Positions 21,775 to 34,648 of a stretch of DNA of 64,000 nucleotides are shown here, piece by piece (positions within the stretch are counted from its first letter, which is position 1; the number at the start of each line of letters is the position of its first letter). The DNA comes from Lucinisca nassula (lineage: Eukaryota > Mollusca > Bivalvia > Lucinida > Lucinidae), in NCBI GenBank assembly GCA_963580285.1, contig OY757020.1, forward strand, positions 102,117,497-102,181,496, read 5' to 3'. The translations under genes and the position numbers were made by a program. The notes under the pieces were generated by a model. That model worked only from the letters and a program-made list of their open reading frames with translations. It did not search any database and had not been told where the DNA came from.

Positions 21775-22604
21775 ACCACCCGTTTGCCGTGGGTGGCGTC
21801 CTGTAAGCCGGAAGAAGGGATCCTGGAGGTTGAGGGTTACCGGAGGTGGCGGTGCTTCAGGTACCCAACACGCCTCTTTGGCCTGGCTTTTCGGTGTAGA
21901 CGGGTGTCGGTGCGGTCCGGCACGGTCAATCGGCTGGTTGCGCCGAGCCCTAGAGATACCGCTTTGCTTTCTCTTCAACTCTTTTTGTAACTTTCCTGAT
22001 ACCAACCATATGCCCATTTACCTTACCCTTTTCTGTCTTTTTATCTCTAGAAGGCGGTGGCCAAACGGTTCAATCGTGTAGGCATTTTGTTTATACGAGT
22101 ATATCTCACGTGTATCTCTAACACCAGCGAGTTGGATAACCACTCCATTATGGTGTTCCCTTGTAGGGCTCCACGGAGGGCGGAGAGCACTTGGGACGAA
22201 ACTAGAATTTTTTCCTTATGCCTAATGGAAAAGAACATAACCGCAACCACACACATAACCGCAACGCAGCTAAACGTAAAAAAGACGAGGATTAATCCGA
22301 AACGGATGAACCCAGTCAGCAGTCAAGTCAGCAGTTTGAAACTCAAAAGCTTAACAATTTTCCACTCTTCTTGGTGATGACATCACGCGATGATACACGT
22401 ACGGTGTCAGATTTATCACCTTTTGTTATCGAAAAGAGTTGAGTGTCCATTGCCCGACATCCAAAAAGTATAAAAAAACTAAAGTCAGGTGATCTCCTCT
22501 TGGAAGTCGAGAGAGAACAGCAGGTCAAAAACCTGCTTGGTACCACAAAGCTGTTCGATCTCAACGTCAAAGTATCGTTGCACAAAACACTTAATTCGTG
22601 TAAA

Positions 22605-22944
22605 TAAAAATCAAATATGAGTTCCTTTAAGAGCAATGAAAACAGTCAAAAGAAAGAAGATGGGTCATACTACGTAGTTTCGGCTAATAAAGCCTCATCA
22701 GTGGCCCTGTAATGATCCGGCAAAGAAAGCCAGAGGAAACATACTGCAATTTTGCGAATTTCGAATAGGCAGTCGATTCAAAGACTGATATAAATCAAAA
22801 TGGGGTCCAAATAATTAAAAACCTGTCTAGAATATCAGTCTAAACCAATAATTTATTTCTGATCTCTCAGAATATTCACGCTGATCTCAAAGGACCAAAA
22901 GTAAAATATAAAGTGCACTATGGTTGACTAAGGTGTCATCCGCA
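22605..22944 (-). mobile_element. 340-bp retrozyme/Penelope-derived insert with hammerhead motif
   Basis: A 340-bp AT-rich sequence unrelated to X interrupts ORF1 between AATTCGTGTAAA and AAGGTGTCATC, with at most 2 bp (AA) duplicated. It encodes no protein. On the minus strand it holds a complete hammerhead core at 22661-22710. Small non-autonomous elements with type I hammerheads (retrozymes, Penelope-like terminal repeats) are known in bivalves. Only one motif is present, so it would be a monomer or a 5'-truncated copy. Confidence 0.7.
22661..22710 (-). ncRNA. Hammerhead ribozyme, type I, minimal stem III
   Basis: Minus strand, in order: stem I strand (AGGGCCA), CTGATGA (22695-22701), stem II GGCT-TTATT-AGCC, GAAA (22678-22681), and the 10-nt palindrome ACTACGTAGT that forms a very short stem III. 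The cleavage triplet GTA follows, then the other stem I strand (TGACCC), which pairs at five of its six positions. All core nucleotides are canonical. A palindromic stem III without a loop suggests activity as a dimer, as reported for Penelope-type hammerheads. Confidence 0.85.
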
Positions 22945-23441
22945 GCTACGTCCGTGCAGCGATACCGAGATTGTTGCGAATTTAACAGATGAAGGCGTCA
23001 TTGGTGTACGTAACATCCAAGTTCGTAGAAGTGGTGTATTAAAGCCAACAAGTGCCTACGTGTTGACGTTTAACCCAACAGTTCTGTCAAAGAAAATAAA
23101 AGTTGTATATCTATCTGTTAACGTAGAGGTGTATATACCAAACCCTCTCAGATGTTACTCATGTCAGGTTTTTGGCCACCACGAAAGCAGATGTCAGAAG
23201 AAACAACTCTGTCCAAACTGTGGTGAAGACAAGCATGTCGATAACCATCAAAACTGCAAGAATGAGGCCAAATGTGTCAATTGTGGTGATGATGATGATG
23301 ATGATGATTTCGTGTTTAACGACGCGTCAACCCTCTTGGTGGGTCATAAGCGTCAGTCGGTTAATGGTTAAACGGCATGAATAATTATGACGATATTAAA
23401 AGTAAGAAGTCAGAATGATAATGTATAAAAATCTGAAACAG

Positions 23442-26400
23442 TTAAATCTTATGAAAAAGACCAATTTCTTTTAAGAATAAAATAATGTTATCAACAGGTA
23501 CATCTCGAAACAGTTGTTGCAAAGTGTCAGCTTTGAAATATAAAATACGTGAGGGTGAAAAGTCAACACAGTCAATTAAGATATGTTTCACAGTGAATGG
23601 CTGATCACAACCTACACAAGAAGGTTGATCATCACCATTAAAAATATAAGAATGAGTAACTCTAGTATGGCCGATGCGCAGTCGTGTTAATACTACGTCC
23701 TCTTTTCTGGAAAACTGTGGAGGAGAGCATTTTGTACTAACGACAGGTTTAATGGCATGGAGTTTGTTATTTATTGCACGGTCCCATTCGCCTTGCCATT
23801 CCGACAAGATGTATCGGTTGATAAATGGTTTAAAATTATTAAAAGGAATTTTAAAAACAGATGGATCAAGATTGAGCGATTCCTTTGCTTTCTTGTCAGC
23901 ATATTCATTGCCGACAATGCCAATATGGCTCGGAAGCCAACAAAACAAGATATGGTGTGTTTTAGACATTTCATATGTTTTTCGATCAATTTTTGAATTT
24001 GAGGATTTTTAGATGATGAATGGTCTAAAGCCTTAAGCACAGAAAGTGAATCAGAAAATATAATTGCTTTTTGAATTGTTGAAGAACTGATAAAATCTAA
24101 AGCTAGGTCTATTGCTTTGGCTTCAGCTGTAAAAATAGATGAACCATCTGGAAGGCGCATGGTTTTGTGCGTATCTTTAGAAACATACGCACAGCCAACT
24201 TTATCTCCTTCTTTGGAACCATCAGTATAGACTTGCTGGTAATCATTGTAACGTGACTGCAGTACCTGAAAGTTTTGTTTGAGAAGTAAGTCGAACAGAA
24301 TAGAAGGTTGTTTAATACACCAAGATGGAACTTCGGCGGTTTCATGTTTTTGAATATTTTTAAGGTCGATACCTGAATTTTCCAGCAGTGGTAAAATACG
24401 TAATCCAAAAGGTTTGATTGCTGTGGGTTTTGTTTCATACTTATCTACAAATTAAGGTGGAAATGAAATTTTGGATGCCGGGTTAGATGGATTTGCAGCA
24501 AGTCTGATAGCATACTGAAGAGAAAGTTTCTCTCTGCGCGAGGTTAAAGATGGTTCACCTGCTTCTATATAAAGGCTTAATACGGGAGAAGTACGGAAGG
24601 CTCCCATGGCCAGACGAAGGCCTTGGTGATGGATAGTATCCAAGGATTTTAAATAGGACTTTCTGGCAGAACCATAAATAACAGACCCATAATCTAATTT
24701 AGATCTTATTAAAGACCGGTAAAGATGTAATAAAGTATACCGATCTGCTCCCCAACTTGTATGAGCTAAAACTTTCAAAAGATTCAAAGCTTTTAAGCAT
24801 TTCGCTTTAAGATATTTAATATGTGGAATAAAAGTTAACTTTTGATCAAATATGACCCCAAGAAATTTGGCTTCTTCAACAACAGGAATTTGTGATCCGT
24901 ATAAAAACAGGGAAGGATGTTCGTGTTTCTTCCGTAGTTTACAAAAATGAACACACTGCGTTTTCGACTTGGAGAACTTGAAACCATTTTTATCAGTCCA
25001 TTCTTCTATTCTTTTTAAATTTTGTTGTAACTTTCGTTCAATTGTTTTCATATTTTTTGAACGGTAACATATACAAAAATCATCAACATACAATGAACAA
25101 TCAGTTTTGTCGTCCAAACATTGTACAATATTGTTTTTTTTTATGTTAAATAGCGTAGTTGAAAGAATACTACCCTGTGGGACACCCTGTTCTTGATCAT
25201 AGAAATCTGACAGGGTAGACCCCACACGCACCTGAAACATGCGCTCCCCTAAAAAGCTTTCAATAAAACTGGGAAGTTTTCCTCTTAAGCCAATGTTATG
25301 TAGATCTTTCAATATTCCATAACGCCATGTTGTATCATATGCTTTCTCCAAGTCGAAAAAGACAGCCACTACGTGTTCTTTGTTAATAAAAGCATCTCGT
25401 ATAAATGTTTCTAGTCTTATTAAATTGTCATTGGTACTACGTTCCGAACGAAAACCCGATTGATATTCTGAAATGAGGTTGTTGGACTCTAAGTACCAGA
25501 CTAATCTCTTGTTTATCATTCTCTCCAATGTTTTACACAAACAACTTGTCAAAGCTATCGGATGATAATTTGTAGGTTCTGCATGATCTTTCCCTGGTTT
25601 CGGAATTGGTACAACTGTAGCTACACGCCAACTCTCAGGACAGACCCCCGTTTCCCAAATATTATTAAAGATATCTAAAAGTGTTGTAAGAGAACTTTTT
25701 GGCAGATGCTTAAGCATCTGATAATGAATTTCATCGGGGCCGGTTGCCGTATCATGTGATTTTTCAATGGCTTCAACGAGTTCGGATAAGTTAAAAGGTG
25801 TGTTGTATTCTTCGTGATTAAGGGATTTGAAGTTAAGTTTTCTTTTCTCCTGGTCCTTTTTGAAATTTCTAAAAGTGTCAGAATAATTACGCGATGATGA
25901 ATTTCTCAAGAATGTGTGACCAAGAGTATCTGAAATATCTTTTTTTGTTGAAGCTATTGTGTCAAATTCAGTATTTAAATGTGTAAAACTAGAGGACTTT
26001 GTTTTTCCTGAAATTTTTCGTACCATATCCCAAACCTTTTTAATGGGGGTTTTGTAGTTCAATTTGGAGACATATTCTCTCCATGACTTTCGTTTTGAAG
26101 CTCGGATTGTTCGCCGAGCTTTAGCTCTAAAAACTTTTACGTCGTTTAGCTTTTCTGAAGTGGGACTTTTGCAGAACTTATTTAGAGCCTGTTTACGCTT
26201 TTTAATAGCTTCTTTACAGTCATTATTATACCAAGGCTTGCTTCTCTTAGTATTTGTGGAGGTCTTTGAAATGCATTGCTCTGATATATTAATAAGTGTA
26301 TCTGTGAAATCAGAAACAATGTCAGATGATTCATTTAAGTGATCAACTGATAACTCTTCTTCACATAAATTATGGAATAATTCCCAGTCGGCTTTATTCA

Positions 26401-27094
26401 TTTTCCATTTCTGGTTACAGTCTTCATCTGGTTCGTTTACGCTCTCTTTTATAACAGGAAAGTGATCACTTCCGCACTGATCATCATGAACAGACCAGTC
26501 ATAGTCCAAGAAGAGAGATGGGTGACACAAAGAGAGATCTAAAGAAGACAAATGACCTGTCGCAGGGTGAAGGTAAGTATAAGATTTATCATTCATCAAG
26601 CAAAGGTCGTTCTTTGCAATAAAATCTTCGACAAGTGCTCCTCTGTTATTGACATCTTTACAGCTCCATAGAATATTGTGACCATTGAAGTCGCCAACTA
26701 AAAGATATGGCGATGGAAGTTGACTCAGCAATGAGTCAAGATGTTCGGGCTTTAAAGAAAATGAGGGTGGGATATATAGAGAGCAAATTGTAGTTTCTTT
26801 ATCCAGAGAAACCGATACTGCTACAGCTTGAAGGTCTGTTTTTAATTTGATCTCTCTTTGTGGTAAACATGATTTAACAAAAATTGAGCTGCCACCAGAT
26901 GGTTTGTTACCATCAGAATAGATATAGTTGTATGTATTGAAACCCCTGACATCTATGTTGTCATCAGTTTTTAAAAAAGTTTCTTGCAAACAAAACACCG
27001 ATGGGGTTAGTAGCGAAATAAGTAATAAGAGTTCATTATAATTTGATTTAAGACCTCGACAATTCCATTGTATTATTTTGTGTTTTAAATCCAT
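23442..27094 (-). pseudogene. X7 ORF2, one nonsense and one frameshift
   Basis: Endonuclease and RT are open from 27094 to a CAA-to-TAA stop at 24452 (after KISFPP), 880 codons with YVDD and QGVPQGS intact. Downstream a 33-bp in-frame deletion near 24288 removes 11 residues before RNase H. A 1-nt loss near 23970 (KLIEKH) shifts the frame. The RNase H end and knuckle are otherwise preserved to 23442. Confidence 0.9.
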
Positions 27095-27126
27095 TTTAAG
27101 GAGAGATATTTAAAGACTTGAAACTA

Positions 27127-28416
27127 TTATGGAGGTGCAATTGGTGATATAGATCTGCTACCACCAGCTCGTGGAGTGGCAGACCTCGATCTGTTATTGC
27201 CACTTGGTGATGATGGAGCTTCAAACTCCATATCACTGTCACTCAAAGATCCGAATCTGTTCTGAAATTTCTCTTCTGATCCCTTAGTTCGACCTAAGTC
27301 GAGTTTTTCTTTTACATGCGGCGCTGGCTTCGGTACGGTCGCTGTCGACCGATCCGAAGCAACCTGGATTGCGCCATTTGATAAACTGGTTGAACTTTGT
27401 GGTGCCGGAGTGGATTTACTCCATGCACCAGATTTTTTCAGTTCAGCTATGTATGATTCAGCAGTCTGTGTTTCGGAGCTAGAAACTTTTACACTAGCAC
27501 CCTTTGTGATGCTGGCGTAACTAGTGGTTGGTGTTCTGTATCGCTCATCAACAATTTTCCGCGCTTCTGAGAATGTTATCCCCCTTTGGTATTTGACAGT
27601 GAGTATTTCTTTTTCTTTTTTCCATGCCGGACAATCTCGAGAGAAAACAGCATGCTTGCCACCACAATTGACGCATTTGGGTTCATTTTTGCAGTTTTGG
27701 TGGTTATCGACATGTTTTTCCTCACCACAGTTTGGGCAGAGTTGTTTCTTCTGACATCTGCTTTCGTGGTGACCAAAAACCTGACAATGATAACATCTGA
27801 GAGGGTTTGGTATATAAACCTCTACGTTAACAGATAGATATGCAACTTTTATTTTCTTGGGCAGAACTGGTGTATTAAATGTCAACACGTAGGTACTTGT
27901 TGGCTTTAATACACCACCTCTACGAACTTGGATGTTACGTACACCAATGACGCCTTCATCTCTCAAATTCTCAACAATCTCGGTATCGCTGCACGGGCGT
28001 AGCTCTGGGCTGCGGATGACACCTTTACATGAATTTAGGGTTTTGTGCAACGATACTTTGACGTTGAGATCGAAGAGCTTTGTGGTACCAAGCAGGTTTT
28101 TGACCTGCTGTTCTCTCTCGATTTCCAAGAGGAGATCACCTGACTTCAATTTCTTGATACTTTTTGGATGTCCGGCAATGGACACTATAGTCTTTTCGAT
28201 CACAAAAGGTGATAAATCTGACACCGTACGTGTATCATCACGTGATGTTATCACCAAGAAGCGTGGAAAATTGTTAAGCTTTTGAGTTTCAGACTGCTGA
28301 CTAGACTGCTGACTTGACTGCTGACTTCACTGTTGACTGGGTTCATCCGTTCCGGATGAATCCTCGTCTTTTTTACGTTTAGCTGCGTTGCGGTTATGTT
28401 TTTTTCCATGAGGCAT
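27127..28416 (-). pseudogene. X7 ORF1 with TGA in the Ser/Gln run
   Basis: The ATG at 28416 (MPHGKKHNRN) leads into the basic tail, then an in-frame TGA in the SQQ repeats at about 28330. From there to 27127 the frame is open (376 codons) with three CCHC knuckles. About 30 codons before FQNRFGSLSDS are deleted. Confidence 0.88.
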
Positions 28417-28859
28417 AAGGAAAAAATTCTAGTTTCGTCCCAAGTGCTCTCCGCCCTCCGTGGAGCCCTACAAGGGAACACCATAATGGAGTGGTTATCC
28501 AACTCGCAGGTGTTAGAGATACACGTGAGATATACTCGCATAAACAAAATGCCTACACGATTGATCCGTTTAGCCACCGCCTTCTAGAGATAAAAAGACA
28601 GAAAAGGGTAAGGTAAATGGGCATATGGTTGGTATCAGGAAAGATACAAAAAGAGTTGAAGAGAAAGCAAAGCGGTATCTCTAGGGCTCGGCGTGACCAG
28701 CCGATTGACCGTGCCGGACCGCACGGCCACCCGTCTACACCGAAAAGCCAGGGCAAAGAGGCGTGTTGGGTACCTGAAGCACCGCCACCTCAGGTAACCC
28801 TCAACCTCCAGGATCCCTTCTTCCGGCTTACAGGACCCCACCCACGGCAAACGGGTGGT

Positions 28860-28966
28860 ACTTCCTTTAGCTCTTCCCAGTGGGCACAGAGACCACAGCG
28901 GCAATGTGCCCAGTGGGAATTGAGCCCCCAGGGCCACGGCAAGGCAGGAAGTCTAATACCTGGGGG
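28860..28966 (-). ncRNA. HDV-like ribozyme, X7 copy
   Basis: P1, P2, P3, L3, P4 and GCTAA are all as in the X8 copy. The first base of the element is the first base of the ribozyme. Confidence 0.82.
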
Positions 28967-30150
28967 AATAAGGGAACAGAAGATCCGAATAAACAACACT
29001 TGTCTCAAAAACAAACAAACAGACAGACAACGTAAAATGGAAAGAGACAATATAAAATTCCAGAACAGATTCGGATGTTTGAGTGACAGTAGTAACAGTG
29101 ATATGGTGTTCAATGAAACTCCATCATCACCAAGCGGCAATAACAGATCGAGGTCAGCAACACCACGAGCTGGTGGTAGCAGATCTAAATCACCAATTGC
29201 AGCTCCAAAATAGTTTCTAGTCTTAATCTCTTCATAAAATGGATTTAAAACACAAAATAATACAATGGAATTGTCGAGGTCTTTAATCAAATTATAATGA
29301 ACTCTTATTACTTATTTGGTTATTAAACCCATCGGTTTTTTGTTTGCAAGAAACTTTTTTTAAAAACTGATGACAAGATTGATGTCAAGGGTTTCAATTC
29401 CTACAACTATATCTATTCTGATGGTAACAAACCATCTGGTGGCAGTTCAATTTTTGTGAAATCATGTTTACCACAGAGAGATCAAATTAAAAACAGACCC
29501 ACAAGCTGTAGCAGTATCGGTTTCTTTGGATAAAGAAACTACAATTTGCTCTCTATATATCGCGCCCTCATTTTCTTTAAAGCCCGAACACCTTGACTCA
29601 TTGCTGAGTCAACTTCCATCGCCATATCTTTTAGTTGGCGACATCAATGGTCACAATATTCTATGGGGCTGTAAAGATATCTATCACAGAGGAGCACTCG
29701 TCGAAGATTTTATTGCAAAAAGCGATCTTTGCTTGATGAATGATAAATCTTATACTTACCTTCACCCTGCGACAGGTCATTTGTCTTCTTTAGATCTCTC
29801 TTTGTGTCACCCATCTCTCTTCTTGGACTATGACTGGTCTGTTCATGATGATCAGTGCGGAAGTGATCACTTCCCTGTTATAATTGAGAGCGTAAACGAA
29901 CCAGATGAGGACTGTAACCAGAAATGGAAAATGAATAAAGCCGACTGGGAATTATTCCGTAATTTATGTGAAGAAGAGTTATCAGTTGATCACTTAAATG
30001 AATCATCTGACATTGTTTCTGACTTCACAGATAAACTAATTAATATATCGGAACAATGCATTCCAAAGACCGCCACAAATACCAAGAAAAGCAAGCCTTG
30101 GTTTAATAATGACTGTAAAGAAGCTATTCAAAAGCGCAAACAGGCTTTAA
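28967..30150 (+). pseudogene. X6b: ORF1 tail and ORF2 endonuclease half
   Basis: It begins in the ORF1 tail (NKG-EDP...KQTDRQ), with ORF1 ending near 29213. ORF2 starts at ATG 29239 (WNCRGL) and has an AAA-to-TAA stop at codon 16 and an extra T near 29360. It is then open from 29526 through GDINGHN and SDH to KRKQAL at 30150, where a 787-bp insert begins. The remainder continues at 36722 with only a 5-bp duplication. Confidence 0.88.
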
Positions 30151-30795
30151 TGGTGACTTAGCATATAAATTCAGAAAAATATATAGCCGCAATGACTTCA
30201 GCACCCAATTTCGTAAAATCATTCTTCGATATAAAAAGATTGGGTACAACATGGATATTATACGACAGACTGCATGCATGGTAGTTAACCCAATCACGGT
30301 TGGCAACTTTGCTTCCCTCTTTAATTGCACGCCGGTAGGTCAGGTCTCAGATTCTATGACGGCTCCAACGTAAAGGCTTATTGAAAATTAGAGATAATGT
30401 CGGTTGGTGCCTGATGCTCTGTCTCTGGTCGGGCTCATCGGAGTCTAACTGTTGGTTTTCTTTTGCTCCAGCATTTCAGTGGTTTCTTGCTGTCGAGTCC
30501 TCACCGTTGTCTCACCTCTGTTGTTCTTTGATTTTTGTGTTCACGGAGATGTTGCACTGATGAGTTAGGAGGCCTTCATGCGGACTGAACAAATTATTTG
30601 TCTAAATCGCGACGGAAGTAAGAGCGAGGATTGCGGCCACGTAAAATCGATTTAAGCCCCCCAGTGGAAATCTTCCGCTGACCGTTCCAAGGCGGCTCTT
30701 CTGTGGCGATTTATATATGTTGTTGTTTGTTACTTACTGTGTGTATCACTTGTGTCTTTTGGTTTTGGATGGTCATATGGCCATTTTGTGGGAAA
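30151..30795. mobile_element. Unrecognised 787-bp insert, left part
   Basis: Non-X sequence splitting X6 ORF2. Together with 36580-36721 it totals 787 bp once X8 is removed, and TTTAA flanks both sides (30146-30150, 36722-36726). It begins TGGTGACTTAGC. It has no long frame, no clear terminal repeats and no A-rich tail. A 4-6-bp duplication suits an LTR-type or cut-and-paste element, but its class is unknown. Confidence 0.6.
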
Positions 30796-30936
30796 TGATG
30801 ATGATTTCGTGTTTAACGACGCGTCAACCCTCTTGGTGGGTCATAAGCGTCAGTCGGTTAATGGTTAAACGGCATGAATAATTATGACGATATTAAAAGT
30901 AAGAAGCCAGAATGATAATGTATAAAAATCTGAAAG

Positions 30937-33900
30937 TTAAATCTTATGAAAAAGACCAATTTCTTTTAAGAATAAAATAATGTTATCAACAGGTACATCT
31001 CGAAACAGTTGTTGCAAAGTGTCAGCTTTGAAATATAAAATACGTGAGGGTGAAAAGTCAACACAGTCAATTAAGATATGTTTCACAGTGAATGGCTGAT
31101 CACAACCTACACAAGAAGGTTGATCATCACCATTAAAAATATAAGAATGAGTAACTCTAGTATGGCCGATGCGCAGTCGTGTTAATACTACGTCCTCTTT
31201 TCTGGAAAACTGTGGAGGAGAGCATTTTGTACTAACGACAGGTTTAATGGCATGGAGTTTGTTATTTATTGCACGGTCCCATTCGACTTGCCATTCCGAT
31301 AAGATGTATCGGTTGATAAATGGTTTAAAATTATTAAAAGGAATTTTAAAAACAGATGGATCAAGATTGAGCGATTCCTTTGCTTTCTTGTCAGCATATT
31401 CATTGCCGACAATGCCAATATGGCTCGGAAGCCAACAAAACAAGATTTGGTGTGTTTTAGAAATTTCATGATGTTTTTCGATCAATTTTTGAATTTGAGG
31501 ATTTTTAGATGATGAATGGTCTAAAGCCTTAAGCACAGAAAGTGAATCAGAAAATATAATTGCTTTTTGAATTGTTGAAGAACTGATAAAATCTAAAGCT
31601 AGGTCTATTGCTTTGGCTTCAGCTGTAAAAATAGATGAACCATCTGGAAGGCGCATGGTTTTGTGCGTATCTTTAGAAACATACGCACAACCAACTTTAT
31701 CTCCTTCTTTGGAACCATCAGTATAGACTTGCTGGTAACTATCATAACGTGACTGCACTACCTGAAAGTTTTGTTTGAGAAGTATTGGATTTGATTCGGA
31801 TTTTTTTCCATCATGTAAGTCGAACAGAATAGAAGGTTGTTTAATACACCAAGATGGAACTTCGGCGGTTTCATGTTTTTGAATATTTTTAAGGTCGATA
31901 CCTGAATTTTCCAGCAGTGGTAAAATACGTAATCCAAAAGGTTTGATTGCTGTGGGTTTTGTTTCATACTTATCTACAAATTGAGGTGGAAATGAAATTT
32001 TGGATGCCGGGTTAGATGGATTTGCAGCAAGTCTGATAGCATACTGAAGAGAAAGTTTCTCTCTGCGCGAGGTTAAAGATGGTTCACCTGCTTCTACATA
32101 AAGGCTTAATACGGGAGAAGTACGGAAGGCTCCCATGGCCAGACGAAGGCCTTGGTGATGGATAGAATCCAAGGATTTTAAATAGGACTTTCTGGCAGAA
32201 CCATAAATAATAGACCCATAATCTAATTTAGATCTTATTAAAGACCGGTAAAGATGTAATAAAGTATACCGATCTGCTCCCCAACTTGTATGAGCTAAAA
32301 CTTTCAAAAGATGCAAAGCTTTTAAGCATTTCGCTTTAAGATATTTAATATGTGGAATAAAAGATAACTTTTGATCAAATATGACCCCAAGAAATTTGGC
32401 TTCTTCAACAACAGGAATTTGTGATCCGTATAAAATCAGGGAAGGATGTTCGTGTTTCTTCCGTAGTTTACAAAAATGAACACACTGCGTTTTCGACTTG
32501 GAGAACTTGAAACCATTTTTATCAGTCCATTCTTCTATTCTTTTTAAATTTTGTTGTAACTTTCTTTCAATTGTTTTCATATTTTTTGAACGGTAACATA
32601 TACAAAAATCATCAACATACAATGAACAATCAGTTTTGTCGTCCAAACATTGTACAATATTGTTTATTTTGATGTTAAATAGCGTAGTTGAAAGAATACT
32701 ACCCTGTGGGACACCCTGTTCTTGATCATAGAAATCTGACAGGGTAGACCCCACACGCACCTGAAACATGCGCTCCCCTAAAAAGCTTTCAATAAAACTG
32801 GGAAGTTTTCCTCTTAAGCCAATGTTATGTAGATCTTTCAATATTCCATAACGCCATGTTGTATCATATGCTTTCTCCAAGTCGAAAAAGACAGCCACTA
32901 CGTGTTCTTTGTTAATAAAAGCATCTCGTATAAATGTTTCTAGTCTTATTAAATTGTCATTGGTACTACGTTCCGAACGAAAACCCGATTGATATTCTGA
33001 AATGAGGTTGTTGGACTCTAAGTACCAGACTAATCTCTTGTTTATCATTCTCTCCAATGTTTTACACAAACAACTTGTCAAAGCTATCGGACGATAATTT
33101 GTAGGTTCTGCATGATCTTTCCCTGGTTTTGGAATTGGTACAACTGTAGCTACACGCCAGCTCTCAGGACAGACCCCCGTTTCCCAAATATTATTAAAGA
33201 TATCTAAAAGTGTTGTAAGAGAACTTTTTGGCAGATGCTTAAGCATCTGATAATGAATTTCATCGGGGCCGGTTGCCGTATCATGTGATTTTTCAATGGC
33301 TTCAACGAGTTCGGATAAGTTAAAAGGTGTGTTGTATTCTTCGTGATTAAGGGATTTGAAGTTAAGATTTCTTTTCTCTTGGTCCTTTTTGAAATTTCTA
33401 AAAGTGTCAGAATAATTACGCGATGATGAATTTCTCAAGAATGTGTGACCAAGAGTATCTGAAATATCTTTTTTAGTTGAAGCTTTTGTGTCGAAACCAG
33501 TATTTAAATGTGTAAAACTAGAGGACTTTGTTTTTCCTGAAATTTTTCGTACCATATCCCAAACCTTTTTAATGGGGGCTTTGTAGTTCAATTTGGAGAC
33601 ATATTCTCTCCATGACTTTCGTTTGGAAGCTCGGATTGTTCGCCGAGCTTTAGCTCTAAAAACTTTCACGTCGTTTAGCTTTTCTGAAGTGGGACTTTTG
33701 CAGAACTTATTTAGAGCCTGTTTGCGCTTTTGAATAGCTTCTTTACAGTCATTATTAAACCAAGGCTTGCTTTTCTTAGTATTTGTGGAGGTCTTTGGAA
33801 TGCATTGTTCTGATATATTAATTAGTTTATCTGTGAAATCAGAAACAATGTCAGATGATTCATTTAAGTGACCAACTGATAACTCTTCTTCACATAAATT

Positions 33901-34623
33901 AAGGAATAATTCCCAGTCGGCTTTATTCATTTTCCATTTCTGGCTACAGTCCTCATCTTGTTCGTTTACGCTCTCAATTATAACAGGGAAGTGATCACTT
34001 CCGCACTGATCATCATGAACAGACCAGTCATAGTCCAAGAAGAGAGATGGGTGACACAAAGAGAGATCTAAAGAAGACAAATGACCTGTCGCTGGGTGAA
34101 GGTAAGTATAAGATTTATCATTCATCAAGCAAAGATCGCTCTTTGCAATAAAATCTTCAACAAGTGCTCCTCTGTTATTGATATCTTTACAGCCCCATAG
34201 AATATTGTGACCATTGAAGTCGCCAACTAAAAGATATGGGGATGGAAGCTGACTCAGCAATGAGTCAAGATGTTCGGGCTTTAAAGAAAATGAGGGTGGA
34301 ATATATAAAGAGCATATTGTAGTTTCTTTATCCAGAGAAACCGATACTGCTACAGCTTGTAGGTCTGTTTTTAATTTGATCTCTCTTTGTGGTAAACCTG
34401 ATTTAACAAGAATTGAACTGCCACCAGATGGTTTGTTACCATCAGAATAGATATAGTTGTATGTATTGAAACCCCTGACATCAAGGTTGTCATCAGTTTT
34501 TAAAAAAGTTTCTTGCAAACAAAAAACCGACGGGTTTAATAACGAAATAAGTAATTAGAGTTCATTATAATTTGATTTAAGACCTCGACAATTCCATTGT
34601 ATTATTTTGTGTTTTAAATCCAT
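30937..34623 (-). pseudogene. X8 ORF2, single stop at codon 23
   Basis: It is identical in layout to X2 ORF2. A TTA-to-TAA change at 34555-34557 (codon 23, in the NELLLL segment) is the only disabling lesion seen; the following 1205 codons are open. WNCRG, QET, GDFNGHN, SDH, YVDD, QGVPQGS, the RNase H acidic set and GNEYAD are present. ORF2 protein supplied by X2 could in principle mobilise it, though LINEs favour their own RNA. Confidence 0.92.
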
Positions 34624-34648
34624 TATTTGAAGAGATTAAGACTAGAAA

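Larger units (their letters stand above)
21667..23286 (+). mobile_element. X6a: LINE 5' end with ribozyme and broken ORF1
   Basis: Plus-strand X copy beginning exactly at the ribozyme terminus and inserted in X3 ORF2. ORF1 starts at 22218 (MPNGKEHNR) and is frame-broken. A 340-bp hammerhead-bearing insert interrupts it at 22605-22944. It is cut again inside the third zinc knuckle (CVNCG) by X7 at 23286/23287. Segments 28967-30150 and 36722-37369, same strand and successive in element coordinates, are probably its continuation, with about 0.37 kb missing at the X7 site. Confidence 0.82.
22218..23286 (+). pseudogene. X6 ORF1, interrupted and frameshifted
   Basis: Recognisable parts are the basic N-terminus, the Ser/Gln run, the FPLFLVMTSRDDTRTVSDLS region, a nonsense change after VIEKS, and after the insert the knuckles CYSCQVFGHHESRC and CPNCGEDKHVDNH. 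The frame ends in the third knuckle at the X7 junction. The usual CCCAGAG of the RSPELRP region is missing near 22944. Confidence 0.85.
23287..28966 (-). mobile_element. X7: full-length LINE with few lesions
   Basis: Minus-strand X copy, 5680 bp, complete from (ATC)n tail to ribozyme. No target duplication is visible (GTCAATTGTGGT on the left against AATAAGGGAACAG on the right), and the flanks are non-adjacent parts of X ORF1. Insertion was therefore accompanied or followed by a deletion of about 0.37 kb. Confidence 0.9.

Noticed and set aside
30550..30590. Second hammerhead (CTGATGAG present)
   Set aside because: The downstream GAAA is absent (GAAC), and no stem II or stem III could be built.
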